A DNA stretch of 64,000 nt, taken from the NCBI RefSeq assembly GCF_016056275.1, contig NZ_JAECZA010000289.1:151984-215983 (forward strand). Direction: 5' to 3'. Origin of the DNA: Dendronalium phyllosphericum CENA369. Its GTDB lineage: Bacteria; Cyanobacteriota; Cyanobacteriia; Cyanobacteriales; Nostocaceae. The position numbers were made by a program, and so were the translations under genes. The notes beneath the pieces are model-generated. The model saw nothing but the letters and a program-made list of their open reading frames with translations, was not told the DNA's origin and searched no databases. Shown one piece after another: positions 9,237 through 16,471 of this stretch; the first letter of the stretch is position 1; every line of letters starts with the position of its first letter.

Positions 9237-11068
9237 TACCTTTGCTGTAAATACCGGAGGATACCGCGAACGATCGCCTCAGCCATCCGATTATCATACT
9301 CTGGGTTCGCTAGTCTGGGGTTGTCTTCAGAACCTGTTACAAAACCAGTTTCGATTAAAATTGCGGGCATAGTATTTTTTCTCAGCACATAAAATCTAGC
9401 TCGTTTTACTCCTCGGTCTTTTAATGTCGGAATACCTTGAAGAATGCTTTTGTGAACCACTTGTGCTAAACGATAACCGCGATCGTAATGATAAGTTTCT
9501 AAACCATTTGCACTAGGGTTGTTATCAATTGAGTTTGCATGAATGCTCACAAATAAGTCTGCATGAGCATGTTCTGCCATGACAACTCTCGGAGCAAGGT
9601 CTACAAAATAGTCAGCATCCCTTGTCATAATGACTTTAATACCATTTTGCTCTAAAAGTGACGCTACCTTTTTACCGATTCTCAAAATGACATCCTTTTC
9701 TTGCAGTCCCTGAAGACCAATAGCACCTGCATCTTTTCCCCCATGTCCGGGGTCGATAACTATGAGTATTCGTCCTTTTGGAGAACGAGTTATAGGTTGT
9801 GAGATTTCGGATGCAGTCGTAGGTGGAGAGTCGGGGTCTGGAAATGGTGTGGGTAAAGGAGGAAAAGGAACTGGGAGTTTTGTTATAGAAGTAGAGGGTG
9901 GTGAAACTAGTCGTTGGCGCTGAAATTCTAATGCTAAGATTTGAGAATTAATTTGGTTAAGTTGCTTAATTTGTACTCTGGACGCAGGTTGAATATAAAT
10001 TACTACGGTTTCTCTTTCTTGCTGTTGTAGACGTACTCTCAACACGGGACTATTTGCATTCAAAGTCGGCCCGGTAATATTGTTTGCAAGTTTAGCATTC
10101 GGGATAGCGATTCGGTAAAGGGTTGTTTGTCTATCCCAATTACTCGTGACATTTGATAAACTGCGATCGCTTCTAATTAGCAGTTGTGTACCATTGCTTG
10201 CTAGTTCTACAGACTCAATTGTGGAAGGGGAAGTAGGTAATTGGGTAACTGAGTCAGGTTGATTATTGCTTTGTTGTGACTTGACTACTCCACTATCAGG
10301 TAACACTACTATACCGTCGCTCCCACTAACCGTTGCCCGCCAATTAGGACTATTTTTGTCTATGTGTAAGGTCATGCGGACGGTGGGTATTGCACTTTGT
10401 AGTTGAGTAAATTGAATGCTGTTAACACCGTATCGGTCGATCGACTGCTGTTGTTGCAGACTAGGCGATAAAGTTGCACCTTTAATATTAATATCTATAA
10501 CGCTACGATTGTCGCTGCGATTTACCTCAATTTGTGAATGATTATTGCCATGAGTGCGGATAAAAAATCCATCTCCTGTGACTTGTAGATTTTCAATAAT
10601 ATTTGTCTGTGATGTAGTCTGTGCAATTCCATCAGTCACCACACTGTAGATTCCACTTACAGGTGATGTCGTCTCTACTCGTTCTGGTGATGGTAACTGT
10701 ACCACCCATTGATTGCCAGTTCTCGATGTAAATTTTACAAGTTGCGGATCGAGAGTGTAACCTGGATTCAGTTCTACAACGATGCGAGTTTTTTGTTCGT
10801 CAAATTGTCCAAAGCGGATAGCACGAATTGCACCACCTACAGACTGAGTAAAACTAGGTTTTCCTAAAGTAGTTCCAGGTAAATCAATTACCAAACGAGT
10901 GGGGTTAAAAATTAACTGTGCCTGGGGTTGTACAGCATCATCAGTCGTAAATTCCAGCTGCTTGGAGACACCATCAAATCGCCAAGATTCTAGTTTTGCA
11001 GCAAGTGCGGGAGATGTGAGTATGGCAATACTTAATATTGTACTGGGTAGCAACCAGTGGATTTTCAC
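9236..11068 (-). CDS. amiC: N-acetylmuramoyl-L-alanine amidase, AMIN plus Amidase_3 (AmiC-like)
   Basis: This 610-residue protein starts with a signal peptide (WLLPSTILSIAILTSPALA). An N-terminal AMIN domain (about residues 25-130) contains LVIDLPGTTLG, and a second AMIN-like region follows, then a Pro-rich linker near residue 400. The catalytic domain begins IVIDPGHGGKDAGA (zinc His) and continues with FVSIHANS and ILIETGFVTG (catalytic Glu). It acts in the periplasm, cutting the amide bond between MurNAc and the peptide stem. In heterocystous cyanobacteria AmiC proteins drill septal nanopores for cell-cell communication; assignment to AmiC1 or AmiC2 is not possible here. Confidence 0.9.
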   Translation of the reverse strand: MKIHWLLPSTILSIAILTSPALAAKLESWRFDGVSKQLEFTTDDAVQPQAQLIFNPTRLVIDLPGTTLGKPSFTQSVGGAIRAIRFGQFDEQKTRIVVELNPGYTLDPQLVKFTSRTGNQWVVQLPSPERVETTSPVSGIYSVVTDGIAQTTSQTNIIENLQVTGDGFFIRTHGNNHSQIEVNRSDNRSVIDINIKGATLSPSLQQQQSIDRYGVNSIQFTQLQSAIPTVRMTLHIDKNSPNWRATVSGSDGIVVLPDSGVVKSQQSNNQPDSVTQLPTSPSTIESVELASNGTQLLIRSDRSLSNVTSNWDRQTTLYRIAIPNAKLANNITGPTLNANSPVLRVRLQQQERETVVIYIQPASRVQIKQLNQINSQILALEFQRQRLVSPPSTSITKLPVPFPPLPTPFPDPDSPPTTASEISQPITRSPKGRILIVIDPGHGGKDAGAIGLQGLQEKDVILRIGKKVASLLEQNGIKVIMTRDADYFVDLAPRVVMAEHAHADLFVSIHANSIDNNPSANGLETYHYDRGYRLAQVVHKSILQGIPTLKDRGVKRARFYVLRKNTMPAILIETGFVTGSEDNPRLANPEYDNRMAEAIVRGILRYLQQR

Positions 11069-11451
11069 AGAGTACTCTCCTGTTTCGATTTTATGACATA
11101 AGACAATTTGTATTTACTTCTACTCACACCAGTACTAACTCAGCAGAAATACTTTGCTGCTGAGTGTTCGTTCATCTGAGTATTTAAATGCAACAAAGCC
11201 GCATTAAATATTACCCACACTCTCTAATTTTGTTCGCTCAAAAAACCACAAAAATTCTGAGAATTTTGCGTATAACTATCAAAAAAACTAGCAAAAATAC
11301 TTGAATATTTAATCGATTTAATGACAGTTGAATCAACTGAATTAAATAAATTTAATTCAAATGTTAGCCATGCTGAATTTTCGCAAGGCATAGTTGATAG
11401 CTGTATATTTTTGCTTTTGATATTGCGATCGTTGTTGTTTGGTAAAATCCA
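11069..11451 (-). other. Amidase upstream region
   Basis: No gene longer than 60 codons lies here. A perfect 9-bp hairpin (ACTCAGCAG / CTGCTGAGT) occupies 11138-11165 about 70 bp upstream of the amidase start; it is not followed by a T tract. The amidase promoter is presumably in this stretch. Confidence 0.4.
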
Positions 11452-11535
11452 CTACCTATGATTTTTCCTAACGTAGATACAAAAAACGATGGATGATATA
11501 AGTCTTAACTCTGATTGGAGAAAATTTTGTAACAT
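11452..11535 (-). CDS. 27-codon ORF directly behind the second cobalamin riboswitch
   Basis: An ATG at 11535 sits at the foot of the riboswitch hairpin, with GAGG in the hairpin loop 5 bases upstream acting as a plausible ribosome site. The frame ends at TAG after 27 codons and begins MLQNFLQSELRLISSIVF, which looks like the start of a signal peptide. It could be a relic of a B12-regulated exported or outer-membrane protein, or a leader peptide. I cannot show that it is translated. Confidence 0.35.
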   Translation of the reverse strand: MLQNFLQSELRLISSIVFCIYVRKNHR

Positions 11536-11691
11536 CTGTACCTCGCAGATTTTTTAGGTGTATTAACATCGGCAGGTCTTCTGACTTTGAGACTTGGTTT
11601 GGACATAATCTCATTACAGCTGCGGGACAGCGCCGGATTCACACCGGACTTTCCCCGTTTCCTCTAATGACTGTTCCCCACTAGAACCGAC
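11534..11691 (-). promoter_or_regulatory. Second cobalamin (B12) riboswitch
   Basis: On the minus strand the same aptamer core as at 6455-6615 is present: GGGGAAAGTCCGGTGTGAAT, CCGGCGCTGTCCCGC, AGCTGTAAT, and a closing GTCAGAAGACCTGCC. The hairpin at its 3' end has stem ATCTG/CAGAT around the identical loop CGAGGTA. The next full gene on this strand is amiC about 465 bp away, which is an unusual target, so the riboswitch may have lost its original gene. Confidence 0.92.
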
Positions 11692-11852
11692 TAATCGACC
11701 CATTATATAGCATGGTGAGGAAAATAATACAAGAGCAAATTTTAGTTAACAGTCACAATTATTTGAAGATTTCATGACAATAAAGAAGTCTTGGCTATCA
11801 TAACCAAGACTGAAGAGTGAATTTATTCGATTGAACACGCTTACACAATTGC

Positions 11853-12092
11853 TTATCCCAAATTACTGAAGAAAGTTCCCCAAAGGATTCCCGTTACTCC
11901 TACAGCAATTAAAAGGTTAGTGAAAAACTTGCCTAATTCAATTTCTTTTCCCAGTGCTTTGTCGTCTTGACCTGCGGTGAAAAACAATGACCAAGCTTGG
12001 TTGAGATTGATTTTCTCAAAGTTAGTGAAATCAGGTCGAAAAACAACGGAGCCAATTAAATCCTTTTTAGGGAAGTCAAAATCAGTTCTCAT
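11853..12092 (-). CDS. Small protein with one C-terminal membrane helix, unknown function
   Basis: The 79-residue frame starts at the ATG at 12092, set by a strong GAGGAGA ribosome site 4 bases upstream; a GTG start at 12104 would bury this site. The first 50 residues are polar and charged (FEKINLNQAWSLFF), and the last 25 form one hydrophobic helix (FTNLLIAVGVTGILWGTFF). I do not recognise the family. It is a stand-alone gene between the riboswitch and the petP-like gene. Confidence 0.65.
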   Translation of the reverse strand: MRTDFDFPKKDLIGSVVFRPDFTNFEKINLNQAWSLFFTAGQDDKALGKEIELGKFFTNLLIAVGVTGILWGTFFSNLG

Positions 12093-12127
12093 AACTCTCC
12101 TCACTTAATGTTCTATGTCCTACTTTT

Positions 12128-12244
12128 CGCAGTTATCTTGATGCTTTTGCTTCTGGAATCAATGCCTATGCTCAACAACATAGCGATTTAATTGACGATT
12201 CTGTTGAGGTAGTACTACCAGTAAAAGCTGAAAGTATAATTTGA
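12128..12244 (+). pseudogene. Relic of a penicillin-acylase / acyl-homoserine-lactone-acylase family gene
   Basis: About 38 codons in one frame read YLDAFASGINAYAQQHSDL and then VEVVLPV, which resembles the FA-x-GIN-x-YA...VLPV segment near the N-terminus of penicillin acylase-family Ntn hydrolases. There is no start, and a TGA ends the frame. The rest of the gene is not nearby. The identification rests on a short stretch. Confidence 0.5.
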
Positions 12245-12351
12245 TATTAATTGATATTTAATTAGGTTTTCTTAATCCGCTTTTTAGGAGACAGGGATAT
12301 CCTATCTTAGCAAACTGCGTACAACTTGTTCCACATCGCAATGACTTAATT

Positions 12352-13197
12352 TCAACTATGAAACGGAATCACCAGTAATGGCACAAGCACCAAAATTAAC
12401 CACACCCAAGACCAAGGTTTTGGTGTTCCCATAGAATTTGGTTCTTGCAAAAGTGCATCTATTCTCTGTGTAACATGATTGGTTGAGATATGCTGGGCAA
12501 AAGCTGCACAAAAATTTGACTCTAGTAAAACTGGAGTATTGACAACCAATAGTAAAGCTTCTGCTAATAACAAACTATCAACTTGTCTAGCAGCCCAATA
12601 ATCAGCCCGTATCTCTCTTAAAAGTAACAACTCTTGCCATAATGATTCGGTGTGAGGTAGCCAAGAGGTTAACTGACGTAGCCACCCCAAAAAGAAAAAC
12701 CAACAGGTATCGTGGTAGTGGCGATGTCCATCTTCATGGGCTAATACCGCTTTGAGATGGACGGAATCTAAGGTATCTAATAATCCCTGACTGATAATTA
12801 ACTCAGGTTTCCAAAAACCAACCAAAGCACAATAAACAACAGGCACATTTAGTAACCGTGCTGGTGTACCGTAGACATAAATTATGGGATAGGTGCGAAT
12901 TTGTTTTAGCATCCGGTTTCCCTCCCATACCAACTTTAGCCATAAGACACCTGCAAAACCTAAGAAACTGATGGCCAGTCCGTAGCTAACCCAACCTTCC
13001 CACCCCCAAACCATAATATGTCCATGAGGCCCCATACAAAACACTGCAAATGTTGTGGTTAATAGAAGTAATGGCGGGAGGAGAAATAGCAACAAGGCGC
13101 GGGGAAAACGTTCCATCCAATTTCCTATAGGGGATGACCACTGACTTCTCAAGTACCAAGCTAGGATTAACGCCATGACTACCATCAGCAGGTGCAT
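12352..13197 (-). CDS. petP: M56-family membrane metalloprotease (BlaR/PetP-like)
   Basis: This 281-residue protein has hydrophobic segments at residues 1-15, 34-54, 66-86 and at the C-terminus, with the cytoplasmic zinc-protease motif HEDGH near residue 153 followed by an E-x-RAD-x-WA segment. It lacks the penicillin-sensor domain of BlaR1. It abuts a BlaI-type repressor gene, so it very probably inactivates that repressor by proteolysis. In Synechocystis the equivalent pair is PetR/PetP, which controls the copper-dependent cytochrome c6/plastocyanin switch; assignment here is by family and gene order. The divergent oxidase operon is a likely target. Confidence 0.8.
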   Translation of the reverse strand: MHLLMVVMALILAWYLRSQWSSPIGNWMERFPRALLLFLLPPLLLLTTTFAVFCMGPHGHIMVWGWEGWVSYGLAISFLGFAGVLWLKLVWEGNRMLKQIRTYPIIYVYGTPARLLNVPVVYCALVGFWKPELIISQGLLDTLDSVHLKAVLAHEDGHRHYHDTCWFFFLGWLRQLTSWLPHTESLWQELLLLREIRADYWAARQVDSLLLAEALLLVVNTPVLLESNFCAAFAQHISTNHVTQRIDALLQEPNSMGTPKPWSWVWLILVLVPLLVIPFHS

Positions 13198-13616
13198 TAT
13201 TCTTTCTCCCTAAGTTCACGAACTGCTTGGATTTTTTTTGCGATCGCCTCAAACTGTGCCACACTAGCTTCATCCAGACTGTCAGCAAAAGCAGCCACAA
13301 TCTCCGGCTTCCCCAATTCGAGAAATCTCTGTAACTGTTCATAAGCTTCTAAAGACTGGGCTTCTGAATAAGAAATCAAAGGTAGCCAAAGATACTGGCG
13401 GTGTTGTTTCACACATTCTAGCCACCCCTTCTTGGAGAGGCGATGCAGTATTGTTGCTACTGAGGAATAAGTTAACTCCCGTTCTGGGTCAGCAGTAATA
13501 CGTTCATGCACCTCTTTAACTGTGGCAGCACTCAGAGAGTAAATAATGTTTAAAATCTCTGCCTCTAAAGGGCCTAATTTTAGTTGTTTGGGACGGTAAT
13601 TTGGCAGAGGATTCAT
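13197..13616 (-). CDS. petR: BlaI/MecI/CopY-family transcriptional regulator (PetR-like)
   Basis: This 139-residue protein has the winged-helix domain of the Penicillinase_R family: LGPLEAEILNIIYSL, TVKEVHERI, and YSSVATILHRLSKKGWL as recognition helix and wing. The C-terminal helices (EIVAAFADSLDEASV) serve dimerisation. It overlaps the protease gene by one base, so the pair is translated together. Two GACA-N3-TGTC boxes lie about 80-115 bp upstream of its start, which suggests autoregulation. The neighbouring oxidase operon carries the same paired boxes. It is called PetR-like because of the M56 partner and overall similarity from memory. Confidence 0.8.
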   Translation of the reverse strand: MNPLPNYRPKQLKLGPLEAEILNIIYSLSAATVKEVHERITADPERELTYSSVATILHRLSKKGWLECVKQHRQYLWLPLISYSEAQSLEAYEQLQRFLELGKPEIVAAFADSLDEASVAQFEAIAKKIQAVRELREKE

Positions 13617-13696
13617 CTTGATTTTTAGTGTATTTTAACTATATTAGCCAGAATTTATTATGAATAAATTCGCCTGCAAACTTCATAAATAACTTT

Positions 13697-13730
13697 GACA
13701 AGTTGTCAGATTCAAGTCTGACAACTTGTC
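13697..13730. promoter_or_regulatory. Paired GACA-N3-TGTC operators in front of petR-like gene
   Basis: GACA-AGT-TGTC occupies 13697-13707 and GACA-ACT-TGTC occupies 13720-13730, with starts 23 bp apart (about two helical turns). Both are perfect inverted half-sites, as expected for a dimeric BlaI/CopY-type repressor. The identical arrangement recurs at 14248-14281. Confidence 0.7.
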
Positions 13731-13778
13731 TTTTGACATTTCTCACCAACTGACTTAAGGTCGGAGGGGATTTTTAGC

Positions 13779-13870
13779 AGGACTTACGCAAAATTATGAA
13801 AAAACGAACCGCAAAGGGCGCAAAAAACACGAAGTTATAAGAGTTTCAGAGAGTTCTTGCGTAAGTCCTA
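13779..13870. repeat. 92-bp MITE with terminal inverted repeats and 6-bp target duplication
   Basis: AGGACTTACGCAA at 13779-13791 is inverted as TTGCGTAAGTCCT at 13857-13869. The direct repeat TTTAGC flanks both ends (13773-13778 and 13871-13876). The interior carries a dispersed motif like ACGAACCGCAAAGGGCGCAA. It sits between the two operator pairs. Confidence 0.7.
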
Positions 13871-14247
13871 TTTAGCATCAGTTAGCTACTCTTTTACCAC
13901 CTAAAAATCACTGTTTAGGCAGCAGGAGAGCCGAAATCACATCAGTAATCTTACACTGATAAGGGAGTAATTAGAATCTTGATTAAACCTCCAAGTATCC
14001 ATAAGTTAAGGAATATGTGGATTGTGGCTCAATTAATAAAACTTACCAGATATTCAATATTTTTTGAGCAAATAATCATCTTTATACCAGATTATTTAAA
14101 ACCAATATCAAGTAGTTTATCTATTTTATAGTGATATTTTTCTCAATGTCACAAGATAGACTGTCAAACAATTTTAGGTTTGGGATTGTGGATTAAAGCC
14201 AAGGATAAATAAGTAAATTTATCCTGTTAAACAACAATAAGTCAAAA

Positions 14248-14281
14248 GACAGTTTGTCGTTTTAATCTCTGACATTTTGTC
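14248..14281. promoter_or_regulatory. Paired GACA-N3-TGTC operators in front of the oxidase operon
   Basis: GACA-GTT-TGTC lies at 14248-14258 and GACA-TTT-TGTC at 14271-14281, again 23 bp apart, about 120-150 bp before the first gene. A weaker copy (GATA-GAC-TGTC) lies at 14155-14165. The match in sequence and spacing to the petR-like promoter indicates control by that regulator. Confidence 0.7.
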
Positions 14282-14401
14282 AAACTAAAAAATCTAGAAA
14301 AAAGTTAAAGAATATCCAGACAAATCATTATTGAAGACATTATTTGAAGAATATATTTGTTAAGTTTAACTAAGTGCAGGATATTTGCACAGGAAAAGAC
14401 C

Positions 14402-14902
14402 ATGTTTGAATATCTTCCACCTTTGAACGACCACAACTTACCTTACCCAGATACAATCCATCCGATTGTTGTCCACTTCGTAATTGCAATGGTATTGTTT
14501 GCCTTCTTCTGTGATGTAGTTGGTTATTTTAGCCATAACGCCCGTCTTTTTGAAGTGAGTTGGTGGAATATGTTTTTCGCCACGATCGCCATTTTTATTG
14601 CGATCATCTTTGGTCAGATTGAAGCGGGTTTAGCCGAACCTTACAACGCAGTTGAACCAATCCTAAATTTACATACCCTGATTGGCTGGTCGCTTTCAGG
14701 AATTATTGCCGCAATTACAGGGTGGCGTTACGTCATTCGGTTACGTGACCCAGAAAAAGTACCAGTTCCCTATCTCGGAGTGGGACTACTTTTAACTTGT
14801 TTAGTGTTCTTCCAAGTGTATTTGGGAGATGAATTAGTGTGGGTGTATGGACTGCACACAGTACCAGTTGTAGAAGCTGTGAAGGCAGGTATTTTGCGAT
14901 GA
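14402..14902 (+). CDS. DUF2231 membrane protein of the oxidase operon (first copy)
   Basis: This 166-residue protein has four predicted membrane helices and begins with the HPIVVHFVIAM motif of DUF2231. I chose the ATG at 14402, which has AGGA about 7 bases upstream; the frame extends to 14357 without a signal. It overlaps the next gene by 4 bp (ATGA). As I recall, two such proteins precede coxBAC in the cox3 operon of Anabaena PCC 7120. The conserved histidines suggest heme or redox binding, but the function is unknown. Confidence 0.8.
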   Translation: MFEYLPPLNDHNLPYPDTIHPIVVHFVIAMVLFAFFCDVVGYFSHNARLFEVSWWNMFFATIAIFIAIIFGQIEAGLAEPYNAVEPILNLHTLIGWSLSGIIAAITGWRYVIRLRDPEKVPVPYLGVGLLLTCLVFFQVYLGDELVWVYGLHTVPVVEAVKAGILR

Positions 14903-15504
14903 ATGCCCAACTAATTGAACAACTCAGGTCGCAACTAGGCGCAAACGGACTACCTTACACCATTCCCATTCATCCCAACTTAGTCCATCTCACCTTGGGT
15001 TTATTTATCGTCGCCATTGCCTTTGATATTGTTGGTGTACTATTCCCCCTAGAAAAACCAGTCTTCAAATTTTTGGCAATACCCGCTAATCGTGCCGGCT
15101 TCTTTGATGTGGGTTGGTACAATATGCTGGCTTCAGCCATCATCACCTTTTTCACTGTGGCCGCAGGCTTTTACGAAATCATGTTGGCAGAACCACCAAC
15201 AGATTTAAAAAGTGCTTGGGGATTACAAGGGATGGAGACAATGCTGTGGCATGGTGTCGGTGGTGTCCTCCTCTTAGCGCTGATTATTGGAATGGCTGTA
15301 TGGAGAGGATTTCAGCGTTATTTATGGCGAAAAGATGTCGGTCAACAAGTGCAGTGGAGTTATCTTGCAGCAGGGTTTTTCATCATGTTTATTATGTTCG
15401 TTCACGGCACATTAGGAGCGCAACTAGCGGCAGAATTTGGCGTACATAATACTGCTGATAAATTACTGAGATTGGGTAAAGACATTAACGCGGTATTGAA
15501 GTAA
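14899..15504 (+). CDS. DUF2231 membrane protein of the oxidase operon (second copy)
   Basis: The 201-residue protein starts at ATG 14899 within the stop of the first copy. It shows IPIHPNLVHLTLGLFIVAIAFDIVG at the start of a four-helix DUF2231 domain and a LWHGVGGVLLLALI helix with a conserved His. It is related to the preceding protein (both carry HP-x-x-VH) and ends directly in front of coxB. It probably assembles with, or delivers electrons to, the alternative oxidase; this is inferred from gene order. Confidence 0.8.
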   Translation: MNAQLIEQLRSQLGANGLPYTIPIHPNLVHLTLGLFIVAIAFDIVGVLFPLEKPVFKFLAIPANRAGFFDVGWYNMLASAIITFFTVAAGFYEIMLAEPPTDLKSAWGLQGMETMLWHGVGGVLLLALIIGMAVWRGFQRYLWRKDVGQQVQWSYLAAGFFIMFIMFVHGTLGAQLAAEFGVHNTADKLLRLGKDINAVLK

Positions 15505-16428
15505 ATGAAAATTCAGAATATTTTGATTTTAATTGGCTGTGCGATCGCCCTCACAGCTGCTAGTCTCTGGATGGGAGAACAAGCCTATTCCTGGTTTCCC
15601 CCCCAAGCCGCCGCCGAATCCAAACTCATAGATGAACTATTTAGCTTTTTAGTCACCTTGGGAACCTTCATTTTCTTAGGCGTAACTGGAACCGTCATCT
15701 ATTCCATAATTTTCCATCGCGCAGGTAAATATGACACCAGCGATGGCCCGCCAATTGAAGGAAATGTCACCTTAGAAGTAGTTTGGACAACAATTCCCAT
15801 TCTGTTGGTGCTATGGATTGCAACCTACAGTTACAACATCTATGCAGAAATGGCAATTCAAGGGCCAATGGAAGCCATGCACATACATAAAATGGCATCA
15901 GCCCATGCAGCAACAATGGAGGAGAAGGGGACATTTTCAATCACCGCCTCTAACTCCATACCAGTTGAAAAAATAGAAGTGCTTGCCAAACAATGGGCTT
16001 GGGTCTTTCGCTACCCCAACCAGAATGTTACCAGCACCGAATTACATCTACCAGCTAATCGGCGCGTTAGTTTAGCACTGCGATCGGCAGACGTTCTCCA
16101 CGGCTTTTACATCCCAGCCTTTCGACTCAAACAAGACATAGTACCCAAACAAACCATCGACTTTGAATTTACTCCCATTCGCCCCGGCAAATATCGACTG
16201 CGCGATTCTCAATTTAGCGGTACTTACTTTGCAGCCATGCAAGCAGATGTAGTAGTCGAATCAACAGCAGATTACGACCAATGGCTGAAATTAGCTGCAA
16301 CCCAAAAACCAGTCCCCGCCAATAATCAAGCCGCCAACGAATACGCCCAAAAAATCAAAGGGGCATTCACCACAGGCTATCCCACAGTCATACCCGCACC
16401 ACCCCCTTTAGTCAATTTCTCCTCTTAA
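15505..16428 (+). CDS. coxB: Cytochrome oxidase subunit II lacking CuA ligands (alternative oxidase, CoxB-type)
   Basis: This 307-residue subunit II has a signal-anchor helix, a second helix (FSFLVTLGTFIFLGVTGTVI) and the periplasmic cupredoxin domain (WAWVFRYPNQN, VLHGFYIPAFRLKQD). Where CuA oxidases have C-S-E-L-C-G-x-x-H-x-x-M, this protein reads D-S-Q-F-S-G-T-Y-F-A-A-M. Both cysteines, the Glu and the His are gone. It therefore cannot bind CuA, and the complex probably takes electrons from quinol or another donor, as proposed for cyanobacterial ARTO/Cox3. It starts at the base after the upstream stop codon. Confidence 0.92.
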   Translation: MKIQNILILIGCAIALTAASLWMGEQAYSWFPPQAAAESKLIDELFSFLVTLGTFIFLGVTGTVIYSIIFHRAGKYDTSDGPPIEGNVTLEVVWTTIPILLVLWIATYSYNIYAEMAIQGPMEAMHIHKMASAHAATMEEKGTFSITASNSIPVEKIEVLAKQWAWVFRYPNQNVTSTELHLPANRRVSLALRSADVLHGFYIPAFRLKQDIVPKQTIDFEFTPIRPGKYRLRDSQFSGTYFAAMQADVVVESTADYDQWLKLAATQKPVPANNQAANEYAQKIKGAFTTGYPTVIPAPPPLVNFSS

Positions 16429-16471
16429 ACTCAATTTCTCTGCGCCTCTGCGCCTCTGCGTGAAACATCCT

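Noticed and set aside
15114-15449. 111-codon plus-strand frame in the second DUF2231 gene
   Set aside because: It is rich in Arg and Cys and lies fully within a membrane-protein gene in another frame.
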